Positions 16,168-26,228 of a stretch of 64,000 nt of DNA are shown piece after piece; the stretch's first letter is position 1, and every line of letters begins with the position of its first letter. The stretch covers positions 377,001 to 441,000 of the forward strand of contig NZ_JABBHF010000002.1 of NCBI RefSeq assembly GCF_012910715.1, read 5' to 3'. Under the pieces are notes generated by a model. The model made no database searches. It saw only the letters and a list, made by a program, of their open reading frames with translations, and had not been told where the DNA came from. The translations under genes and the position numbers were made by a program. Source of the DNA: Flavivirga algicola. GTDB lineage: Bacteria; Bacteroidota; Bacteroidia; Flavobacteriales; Flavobacteriaceae.

Positions 16168-18142
16168 AAATTTTTGTCGTTAAAACCATACTTCCTCTGG
16201 TATCTAACTTTATATTATCATGCCATATTAATGTATCTCCCGAAATGATATTCTTAAGCAATTTACCTTGCAAATCAATCTCTTTGAAACGAGATAAATC
16301 TAAATCTATAGGCTGTTCATTCTTATTTAAAATATGGACAACCGTTTCATTTTCAATAATTCTACATAATACGTAAATACCATTCTCAGGTGAAAAATGA
16401 ACCGTTTTCCCTTCATGAATTGCCCGACTGGATTTTCTATAATTCAACAGTTTTTTTAGATACAACTGCATCTCCTTTTGGACTTCTGTTAATCCTGTAC
16501 CTGTAAATGCATTCGTTGTATCGGTCTCCCACCCTCCGGGAAAATCTGTTCGTACCAAACCGTGATCTCCAGGTTTTTCGAAATCATTCATCAAGATCTC
16601 CGTCCCATAATATATTTGTGGAATTCTAGGCAACATAAGCAAGTAACTTAATGCCATTTTTGTATTAATAATATCACCATTTAATTGCGTAAAAATGCGG
16701 CTCATATCATGATTGTCCAGAAAAATCATAATATCTTTTGGGGTTACATAATGAAAATCGTTTGCGAGTCCCTCGTATATTTTTATCAGACCTTTATCCC
16801 AGGATTCGGTTTCATTTAGAGCTTCAACTATGGCCCGTTGCATCGCAAAATCCATAGGTGATTTTAAATTAGAATCATAACCATCTTTATTTTTTGCGCC
16901 TCTTTGCCAATAACCAATTAGCAATGGATTATAACTCCACTCTTCTCCAACAATGCTAAAATTTGGATATTCGTTCATTATAGCTCCCGCCCAATCACTC
17001 ATAAAATCTTTATCAGGATAAGGATAGGTGTCTTGTCGAATTCCTCCCAAACCAACAGTTTCTATCCACCAAATACTATTTTGAATGGTATATTTGGCCA
17101 TGAATGGATTTCGTTGATTTAAATCTGGCATGGCAGAGACAAACCAACCTACACTCATATTTTCCTTATCAATTTTAGAAGCATACATATCTTGATTGGT
17201 AGTACGCTTATGATTAGTCGTAATGCTTTTGTTACCATCCCAATCATTTTTATTCTTTTCGTAGTTATCTTGATAATTTATCCAATCTTTAAATGGTAAG
17301 TCTTTTATCCACCAATGTTCTAGTCCACAATGATTAGCGACTTGGTCCATAATTAATTTCATGCCTTTTTTAGACATTTTGGAAGCTAATAACTTGTAAT
17401 CATCTAAAGTACCGTATCGAGGGTCAATTTCGTAGTAATCTGTAATAGCATAACCATGATAAGAACTTTGCGGCATATCATTAGTTTGTAGTGGACACGA
17501 CCAAATGGCTGTAAAACCTAAATCTTCAACGTAATCTAAATGCTTTATTATACCTTCTATATCTCCCCCATGTCGTGCATAGTTATTAGTTCTATCAATC
17601 GTTTTTTCTTTTAAACTTTCAACGATATCATTATCAGGGTTACCATTTGCGAATCTATCTGGAGTAATAAGGTAAATAGCATCACTGCTATCAAAACCGA
17701 TATAATTTTCTGCTGATTTTTCTCTTGGTTTTAGTTCATACGTATAAACTAAATCAGCTTCATTTTCTTTTTTAAAAATGATATTGAATTTTCCAGCTTT
17801 TGTCTCTTTTGAAATATTTAAATCTATAAAAAGGTAATTAGGGCTATCTGCATGATGCGTTTTTTCAATTGAAATACCTTGATAAGAAATTTCAGGAATC
17901 CATTCAGAAATATTAGGATGATGTACCAAAAGTTGCAAGGTTGAATCTTTAAACCCTACCCACCAATTTAGAGGTTCGATACGTAAAATATCCTGTTTTT
18001 CAACTATTGAAGCTTTCTCATCCAGATTTTCTGAGGGCATATCATTTTTCTTTTTGCAAGATAAATTTAAAGCAAATACAAACAGTAAAGCAATTAAAAC
18101 CGATTGTTTAACCTTTTTTTGTTCTATATAAAAACGCTTCAT
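16166..18142 (-). CDS. cyclomaltodextrinase/neopullulanase-type GH13 lipoprotein (SusA-like)
   Basis: The 658-residue protein has a lipobox at FALNLSC (Cys29). Residues about 50-140 match the N-terminal cyclomaltodextrinase domain (RIEPLNWWVGFKDSTLQLLV). The GH13 barrel follows from about 150 (AIYLITPDRFANGNPDND), with DQVANHCG (I), GLGGIRQDTYPY with the nucleophile Asp (II), FSIVGEEWSYNP with Glu (III) and IMIFLDNHDMSRIF (IV). A C-terminal beta domain closes it. The family cleaves cyclodextrins, pullulan and short maltodextrins in the periplasm. It lies between GH97 and the other GH13 genes and is translated in the same direction with an 11-bp gap from GH97. Confidence 0.93.
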   Translation of the reverse strand: MKRFYIEQKKVKQSVLIALLFVFALNLSCKKKNDMPSENLDEKASIVEKQDILRIEPLNWWVGFKDSTLQLLVHHPNISEWIPEISYQGISIEKTHHADSPNYLFIDLNISKETKAGKFNIIFKKENEADLVYTYELKPREKSAENYIGFDSSDAIYLITPDRFANGNPDNDIVESLKEKTIDRTNNYARHGGDIEGIIKHLDYVEDLGFTAIWSCPLQTNDMPQSSYHGYAITDYYEIDPRYGTLDDYKLLASKMSKKGMKLIMDQVANHCGLEHWWIKDLPFKDWINYQDNYEKNKNDWDGNKSITTNHKRTTNQDMYASKIDKENMSVGWFVSAMPDLNQRNPFMAKYTIQNSIWWIETVGLGGIRQDTYPYPDKDFMSDWAGAIMNEYPNFSIVGEEWSYNPLLIGYWQRGAKNKDGYDSNLKSPMDFAMQRAIVEALNETESWDKGLIKIYEGLANDFHYVTPKDIMIFLDNHDMSRIFTQLNGDIINTKMALSYLLMLPRIPQIYYGTEILMNDFEKPGDHGLVRTDFPGGWETDTTNAFTGTGLTEVQKEMQLYLKKLLNYRKSSRAIHEGKTVHFSPENGIYVLCRIIENETVVHILNKNEQPIDLDLSRFKEIDLQGKLLKNIISGDTLIWHDNIKLDTRGSMVLTTKI

Positions 18143-18153
18143 GGGTTTTGATT

Positions 18154-20271
<2,118 letters not shown>

Positions 20272-20297
20272 TTAATATTTTTACACCAAAAGCTTAA

Positions 20298-22607
20298 TTA
20301 ACTAGTGGCTTTTAAGATTTTCTTTTTTAATAATACAAGTTTGTCATTTACGATAATCTCCAAGTCATCACCATATAGTACTTCAAAATTTGTTTGATTT
20401 TGACTTATGTCAATTTTTAAAATATGGTTTCTGAAATTTAATTTAAACGAGTAACTCTCCCACTGCTTAGGAATTTTAGGTGTAAATGACAGTTTATCAC
20501 CTTTAATTCTCATGCCTCCAAAACCTTCAACAATACTCATCCAAGTGCCCGCCATTGAAGTAATGTGCAAGCCTTCATGTACCTCATGGTTGTAATCATC
20601 TAAATCTAAACGCGAGGTACGCAAATAAAACGTATAGGCTTGTTCCATTCTATCCAATTTAGCTGCTTGAATACTATGTACACAAGGCGACAGGGAACTT
20701 TCGTGAACTGTGAATGGTTCATAAAAATCGAAATGACGCTCCAGGTCTTCTTTTGAAAATTCATCTTCGAAAAAATAAAAACCTTGCAGAACATCTGCTT
20801 GTTTTATATATGGAGAACGCAGGATTTTATCCCAGGACCATTTTTGATTGATAGGTCTTTCCAACTTATCTAAATCTTCAACAGTAATCAATTCTTTATC
20901 TAAAAATCCATCTTGCTGTAGGTAAACTTGATGTGTTTCCGAATAAGGAAAATACATATTATCTGCAACAGATTTCCACGCTTTCAGTTCTGTTTTAGAT
21001 AATTTAACCTTATTCATAATTCTTGTAAAATCATCAGAGAATTCTGTTTCTATCTTATCAATATTTTCTAGCGTATAGTTAATACACCATTGTGCTAAAT
21101 AGTTAGTATACCAGTTGTTATTTATATTGTTTTCATATTCATTTGGACCAGTAACTCCTAGAATAACATACTTGTTTTTATCTTCAGAAAACGTAGCACG
21201 TTGCTGCCAAAAACGAGCTATGGCAATTAAAACTTCTAATCCTTTTTCTTTTATATAACTGTAATCCCCCGTGTAGCGATAGTAATTATAAATAGCAAAT
21301 GAAATAGCTCCATTACGATGAATTTCTTCAAACGTAATTTCCCATTCATTATGGCATTCTTCTCCATTCATAGTTACCATTGGAAATAATGCTGCGCCAT
21401 TATTAAATCCTAATTTTCCAGCATTCTCAATGGCCTTTTCTAAATGATTATATCTGTATTCCAAAAGACTTCTGGCTACTTTTTCATCTTTTGTTGCCAT
21501 ATAAAAAGGAATACAATAGGCTTCTGTATCCCAATAAGTACTGCCCCCATATTTTTCACCAGTAAACCCTTTTGGTCCAATATTTAATCTGGAATCTTTA
21601 CCTAAATAAGTCTGATTCAATTGAAAAATATTGAAACGTATACCTTGCTGCGCTTTAACATCCCCTTGTATAGTAATATCTGCTCGTTCCCAAATTGCCG
21701 CCCAAGCTTGTTTCTGTTTTTCTAAAAGCGCATGGAACCCTGTTTCTACAGCCTTTTTCAATACTTCTTTTCCCCTTAAAACCAATTGGGTTTTATCATA
21801 ATTTCTATCAACTATATAACCGCCATACTTATATATGGTATAAGTTTCTCCTTGCTTGACTTGATGCTGATAACCAAAAGAAGCGTAATTAGAATCTGCC
21901 TTTATATTAGGCTCTATTAATATTGGTTTATTATTTATAAAAACCTTAGATTCCATGAACGTACAGGTATAAAAATCTGTTTTCATGGTTTTAGCTTGAA
22001 TAAATGCCTGGTGATTTTCGTGACTAACTTTTATAGTATCCCAAAACTTATCGTCCCAGTTAGTATCTTTATTAGTGATACCACTATCCAAATATGGCTG
22101 AAAAACAATTTCTGCATCATTGTTTATTGGTGTAACACTATAATCAATAGCACCTAGCTCATCAGAGTCTAAACTTAAAAAACGTTTTGTTTCGACTTGA
22201 ATTTCAATATTATTTTTTAGTGTTGCCTTAAAGCTTCTAGATAACCACCCTTCTTGCATATTGAGTTCCCTTCTAAAATCGGTCACTTTTTTACACGTAA
22301 ATAAATCAAGTTGCTCCCCATTAATAGACACGTGAATCCCTATCCAGTTTGGAGCATTCAGTACTTTAGCAAAATATTCAGGGTAGCCATTTTTCCACCA
22401 GCCAACTCTAGTTTTGTCCGGATAATAAACACCAGCAATATAACTCCCTTGAAATGTAGAGCCAGAATAATGCTCTTCAAAATTGGCACGCTGCCCCATA
22501 GCACCATTTCCAATACTAAATAAACTTTCTGAAGATTCCACTCGCTTTGCGTCAAATCCTTCTTCTATGATGGACCAGTTATCTGGTTTTATATAATCTT
22601 GATTCAT
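20298..22607 (-). CDS. GH65 phosphorylase, probably maltose phosphorylase
   Basis: The 769-residue protein has no signal peptide and is cytoplasmic, the normal size for GH65 phosphorylases. It has the N-terminal super-sandwich (ESLFSIGNGAMGQRANFEEH), the (alpha/alpha)6 barrel with the catalytic Glu in VTGPNEYENN, the barrel signature GAALFPMVTMNGEECHNEW and a final jelly-roll lid. GH65 includes maltose, trehalose, kojibiose and nigerose phosphorylases. The alpha-glucan locus favours maltose, giving glucose and beta-glucose-1-phosphate. The gene upstream is beta-phosphoglucomutase, which uses exactly that product; their stop and start codons share one base (TAATG). Confidence 0.93.
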   Translation of the reverse strand: MNQDYIKPDNWSIIEEGFDAKRVESSESLFSIGNGAMGQRANFEEHYSGSTFQGSYIAGVYYPDKTRVGWWKNGYPEYFAKVLNAPNWIGIHVSINGEQLDLFTCKKVTDFRRELNMQEGWLSRSFKATLKNNIEIQVETKRFLSLDSDELGAIDYSVTPINNDAEIVFQPYLDSGITNKDTNWDDKFWDTIKVSHENHQAFIQAKTMKTDFYTCTFMESKVFINNKPILIEPNIKADSNYASFGYQHQVKQGETYTIYKYGGYIVDRNYDKTQLVLRGKEVLKKAVETGFHALLEKQKQAWAAIWERADITIQGDVKAQQGIRFNIFQLNQTYLGKDSRLNIGPKGFTGEKYGGSTYWDTEAYCIPFYMATKDEKVARSLLEYRYNHLEKAIENAGKLGFNNGAALFPMVTMNGEECHNEWEITFEEIHRNGAISFAIYNYYRYTGDYSYIKEKGLEVLIAIARFWQQRATFSEDKNKYVILGVTGPNEYENNINNNWYTNYLAQWCINYTLENIDKIETEFSDDFTRIMNKVKLSKTELKAWKSVADNMYFPYSETHQVYLQQDGFLDKELITVEDLDKLERPINQKWSWDKILRSPYIKQADVLQGFYFFEDEFSKEDLERHFDFYEPFTVHESSLSPCVHSIQAAKLDRMEQAYTFYLRTSRLDLDDYNHEVHEGLHITSMAGTWMSIVEGFGGMRIKGDKLSFTPKIPKQWESYSFKLNFRNHILKIDISQNQTNFEVLYGDDLEIIVNDKLVLLKKKILKATS

Positions 22608-23275
22608 TATTTTTTAATCTTTTGCTGAGTTAGCCTTGCAAAGAAATCATAAGGCATCTCAGTTAAATTGTTAAAATTGAAATCGGCTTCACTCAGTGTA
22701 TCTTTATCTCCAATACCCACCGATATCATGTTTGCTTTATTCGCTGCTTCTATACCTGCTATTGCATCTTCAAAAACAATACAGTTTTCTGGCTTCAGAT
22801 TAAGTCTTTTTGCTCCAATTAAAAAGACCTCCGGATCTGGTTTTGCTTTTGATACGCTATTGCCATCAACAATACCTTCAAATCTTTCTAACAACCCAAC
22901 TTGTTTTAAAATTAGCGGTGCATTTTTACTGGCAGACCCCAGTACGTACCTAATACCCTGACTATCTAGTTCATTAAGAAGACCATTGACTCCAGGTAGG
23001 ATTTCGTCAGCATTCATTTTTCTTATATATTCTAGATAATCTTCATTTTTACTTATTAAAGCATTTTGCTTGCTTTCATCTGTCAATGTTACATTGCCTA
23101 TATTTAATAGTATTTCTAAAGAACGCACACGACTAACACCTTTTAGTAATTCGTTATGTGCTTCAGTAAATTCAATATGCAAATCATTAGCAAGGTTTTT
23201 CCATGCTAGAAAATGATACTTAGCGGTATCAACAATAACCCCGTCAAGGTCGAATATAACTCCTATTGTACTCAT
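22607..23275 (-). CDS. pgmB: beta-phosphoglucomutase
   Basis: The 222-residue HAD-superfamily enzyme begins MSTIGVIFDLDGVIVDTAKYHFLAW: Asp8 is the phosphorylated nucleophile and Asp10 the general acid/base (DxD). The cap domain has ELLKGVSRVRSLEILL, motif II is YVLGSASKN, and motifs III/IV are SKAKPDPEVFL and VFEDAIAGIEAA. These are the standard beta-PGM residues. It converts beta-glucose-1-phosphate from the GH65 enzyme to glucose-6-phosphate in the cytoplasm. It is translationally coupled to GH65 and starts 9 bp after the importer. Confidence 0.95.
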   Translation of the reverse strand: MSTIGVIFDLDGVIVDTAKYHFLAWKNLANDLHIEFTEAHNELLKGVSRVRSLEILLNIGNVTLTDESKQNALISKNEDYLEYIRKMNADEILPGVNGLLNELDSQGIRYVLGSASKNAPLILKQVGLLERFEGIVDGNSVSKAKPDPEVFLIGAKRLNLKPENCIVFEDAIAGIEAANKANMISVGIGDKDTLSEADFNFNNLTEMPYDFFARLTQQKIKK

Positions 23276-23284
23276 TCTATTTTT

Positions 23285-24658
23285 TTAGTGTTCTGTTTGG
23301 TAAGTGATTGCTTTTTTATTGGTAATCAAAAAATTACATAACCCTGCAATGATTAGACTTGATCCAGCGACTACCATTGCGTTAATGGTTTCATCTCCAA
23401 AAAGTCCAGCGATAAAATTAATACCGCCAATAGCTGCTATAATTTGAGGAATGACAATAAACATATTAAAAATCCCCATAATAACACCCATCTTTTTGGG
23501 GTCTACGGAACTTGATAACATGGCATAAGGCATGGATAAAATGCTTCCCCAAGAGAAACCTATAAGTGTAAATGATAAAACAAGATATTCTGGAGAAGGA
23601 ATAAAATACATTGAAATGAACCCTATACCTCCTAATATCAAAGATATCATATGAACATACTTTCTGTTTATACGCCTTCTGGATGTATATAGCACCAATA
23701 ACAATGCAAATACCATTGAGGATAACCCATAAATACCCATATATTTCCCTACTTGATTTGAAGATTTCTGAAATGAGGTATTTGCTAAATCATATGCTTG
23801 AGCTTCAGCCGCGTTCGTCATATCAAAAGCACTTTCTATTGGTGCTGGCGTATTGAAAACGTGCTCTGTAAGTGCTGGGTTAGCTAAACTCCACATAGTA
23901 AAAAATGCAAACCAACTAAAAAACTGTATGAGTCCAAGTTTTTTCATTGTTATTGGCATATTCCCAATATTCTTGATTATATCTGAAAAGAATTGGTTCT
24001 TTTTTTGTTTTTCCTTTTCAAAGGCCTCCATATCTTCAGGAGGGTACTCCGATGTTGTAAAAACAGTATATAGAATACTGATTAGAAACACCGCGGCTCC
24101 AATTACAAATGCAACTTTAACAGACATAGGAATAACACCAGCATCCGCAGAATCGCTTACCCCTAATTGAGAAACTATCCAAGGTAAACTACTGGCAACC
24201 CAAGTACCTATGCCTATAATTAGTGTTTGAACAACAAAACCATAAGATCTTTGAGAATCTGGAAGTTTATCAGCTACCAAAGCCCTGAAGGGCTCCATAG
24301 AAATATTAATAGAAGCATCAAGAATCCATAAAAATCCGGCAGCAATCCAAAGTACAGGGGAATGCGGGACTAAGCATAATGCAATAGAGCTTAAGATGGC
24401 TCCAATTAAAAAATAAGGACGGCGCCTTCCTAATTTTGGACTCCAGGTCCTATCGCTCATATAACCGATAATCGGTTGTACAAGTAACCCTGTTAAAGGT
24501 GCAGCTATCCATAAGATAGGAATATCATCTATCTCAGCTCCTAGGGTTTGAAAAATTCTTGACATGAATCCACCTGTTAAGGCCATTCCAAACTGAATTC
24601 CCAGAAACCCAAAACTCATATTCCAGATTTGCCAGAAGCTTAATCTACGCTTTTCCAT
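23285..24658 (-). CDS. MFS sugar importer (maltose-type, SLC45/GPH-like)
   Basis: The 457-residue protein has about twelve membrane helices and the short motif YMSDRTWSPKLGRRRPYFLIG between helices 2 and 3, the usual MFS loop-2/3 signature of the SLC45/GPH sugar:cation symporter group. The N terminus MEKRRLSFWQIWNMSFGFLGIQ is typical of flavobacterial maltose transporters encoded beside GH65 and beta-PGM. It probably imports maltose intact for phosphorolysis. It is the first gene of the minus-strand alpha-glucan operon, with a 280-bp leader carrying palindromes. Substrate identity is inferred from context. Confidence 0.88.
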   Translation of the reverse strand: MEKRRLSFWQIWNMSFGFLGIQFGMALTGGFMSRIFQTLGAEIDDIPILWIAAPLTGLLVQPIIGYMSDRTWSPKLGRRRPYFLIGAILSSIALCLVPHSPVLWIAAGFLWILDASINISMEPFRALVADKLPDSQRSYGFVVQTLIIGIGTWVASSLPWIVSQLGVSDSADAGVIPMSVKVAFVIGAAVFLISILYTVFTTSEYPPEDMEAFEKEKQKKNQFFSDIIKNIGNMPITMKKLGLIQFFSWFAFFTMWSLANPALTEHVFNTPAPIESAFDMTNAAEAQAYDLANTSFQKSSNQVGKYMGIYGLSSMVFALLLVLYTSRRRINRKYVHMISLILGGIGFISMYFIPSPEYLVLSFTLIGFSWGSILSMPYAMLSSSVDPKKMGVIMGIFNMFIVIPQIIAAIGGINFIAGLFGDETINAMVVAGSSLIIAGLCNFLITNKKAITYQTEH

Positions 24659-24938
24659 TAAATAGTACGTTTAAATTAATACTATTTGATAAGCGATTTT
24701 ATACCAATTTAATTATAAAACAACGCATTCAAGTACGTTTTTTAGTTCTGTTTCCTTATTTAAAATTTTTGTAGTAAAACTACGTAAATCAATCACGACG
24801 TGATTTAACAAAAAAGAACTTTATTTTTTGATAACTATGTTGGTATGCTTACCAAAACTTATTGTGAGAAGTGAAAATATAAGTTTTGATTTCGCATCAA
24901 AGATATACAAAAGATTTTTATTCTTCCAAATAAATTTT
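24659..24938 (-). promoter_or_regulatory. leader of the importer/GH65 operon, with promoter and palindromes
   Basis: On the minus strand TATCTTTG (24905-24898) fits TAnnTTTG, with a TTTG about 21 bp upstream; transcription would start just after the LacI stop. The long leader that follows contains TTGGTATGCTTACCAA (24839-24854), a tight hairpin; AATCACGACGTGATT (24791-24805), a 7+1+7 palindrome; and GTAGTAAAACTAC (24771-24783). The second has the size of a repressor operator and overlaps the leader rather than the promoter. No copy of the ACGAAAACGTTTTCGT site is present here. Confidence 0.4.
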
Positions 24939-26012
24939 TTATTTAGTTGATTCTCTTTCGATAATTTCGGTCTCAATCACCATTTTTATAAAATCAGATT
25001 TTCTCTCGTCATTCGTGAAATACTGGTCACTTTCAGCATCTGCGGCCTCCAATCTATCTATCAATAAATTTGCTGCTTGCTCCCCTATTTTTTGACCATG
25101 TTGGCTCACCGTTGTTAAACTGGGTGTGGCGTGTTTTGAAAGTACACCATCTGTAAAACCTATAACTTGTATATCATCGGGTATGCTCAAACCTAACTTT
25201 CTTGCAACCTTCATAGCAGTAACAGCATACAATTCATTGACAGCAAAAACCCCATCTATATCTTCATTTATTTTAAAAAACTGAGCAATTTCATTTTCTA
25301 AAATCTCTAAATGATTTTCTACATCCAAACTATCATCGATCTTCAATATCAAATTCGAATCTGCATCTACCCCGCTAGTTTCCAATGCTTCTATATATCC
25401 TTGAGTCCTCAATCTACCAACACTTACATAGTCCATTGTGGTTATAAGCGCTATATGCTTACAATCATTAGCAATCAACTTTTTAACGGCTTTAACAGCT
25501 CCATTAAAATCATCTACTATCACCTTATCACAGTCTACTTCATTTACAACCCTATCAAACATAACAATAGGCATTCCTTGGTTTATAGTCGCATTAAAAT
25601 GGTGATAATCCTGCTTAAGCAACGTCTCTTTAGAAATGGAAAGAATAAACCCATCTATACTACCATTAGCAAGCATTTCCATGTTTATAATTTCTTTAGT
25701 AAACGATTCGTTTGACAACCCAACAATAACGTTATATCCCCGCCTATTTGCTATTAACTCTATACCCCGAATAACGGTTGAAAAAAAATGATGCACAATT
25801 TCTGGTATTAAAATACCTATGGTCTTAGTCTTTCTGTTCTTTAAACTTAGTGCAATATTATTGGGCTTATAATTATACAACTTAGCAAATGCCTGAATTT
25901 TTTTGGTGGTGTCTTCACTAATCTCTTTACTATTACTAAGCGCCTTGGAAACCGTTGAAATTGAGACATCTAATTCTCTAGCTATTTGTTTTAAAGTAAT
26001 TTTCCTTTTCAT
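24939..26012 (-). CDS. LacI family transcriptional regulator of the alpha-glucan locus
   Basis: I take the ATG at 26010-26012, giving MKRKITLKQIARELDVSISTVSKAL; an in-frame TTG at 26081 would add 23 residues and lies in the intergenic region. The protein is then 357 residues. It has an intact LacI HTH, a hinge segment (KPNNIALSLKNRKTKTIGILIPEI) and a periplasmic-binding-like effector domain (GYNVIVGLSNESF, then IDGVFAVNELYAVTAMKVARKLGLS and VIGFTDGVLSKHATPSLTTV). The effector is probably maltose or a maltodextrin, by analogy and position. It lies between the divergent operons, just upstream of the palindrome at 26104. Confidence 0.93.
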   Translation of the reverse strand: MKRKITLKQIARELDVSISTVSKALSNSKEISEDTTKKIQAFAKLYNYKPNNIALSLKNRKTKTIGILIPEIVHHFFSTVIRGIELIANRRGYNVIVGLSNESFTKEIINMEMLANGSIDGFILSISKETLLKQDYHHFNATINQGMPIVMFDRVVNEVDCDKVIVDDFNGAVKAVKKLIANDCKHIALITTMDYVSVGRLRTQGYIEALETSGVDADSNLILKIDDSLDVENHLEILENEIAQFFKINEDIDGVFAVNELYAVTAMKVARKLGLSIPDDIQVIGFTDGVLSKHATPSLTTVSQHGQKIGEQAANLLIDRLEAADAESDQYFTNDERKSDFIKMVIETEIIERESTK

Positions 26013-26103
26013 TACTATGTCTATAAAAGCACTAAGGTAGTTTAAACATCTAAATCTATGAATTTTTATCAATAAAACCAACGAAAACTAGAAAGTTGTT
26101 AAC

Positions 26104-26119
26104 ACGAAAACGTTTTCGT
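26104..26119. promoter_or_regulatory. LacI-type operator palindrome
   Basis: ACGAAAACGTTTTCGT is a perfect 16-bp palindrome with the central CG typical of LacI-family operators. It lies 92 bp upstream of the LacI start and about 46 bp upstream of the susC -7 box. An extra half-site ACGAAAAC occurs at 26081-26088, 23 bp away. Its position allows control of both susC and the regulator itself. Confidence 0.8.
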
Positions 26120-26164
26120 TGCGAATTTCGTAATTTATAATTATTTCTTTACGATTTCTTTACA

Positions 26165-26172
26165 TAGCTTTG
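26165..26172 (+). promoter_or_regulatory. -7 box of susC (alpha-glucan locus)
   Basis: TAGCTTTG matches TAnnTTTG. With initiation about 7 bp downstream the leader to the ATG at 26229 is about 50 nt, which also argues against the TTG at 26175 as a start. Confidence 0.5.
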
Positions 26173-26228
26173 ATTTGAGGAGTGAAAATATAAAACTAAA
26201 CAAACTAACATTAATTCAACAAAGTTAC

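Noticed and set aside
26012-26081. Longer LacI protein starting at TTG 26081
   Set aside because: The extra 23 residues are not LacI-like, and the ATG at 26012 gives the standard HTH start.
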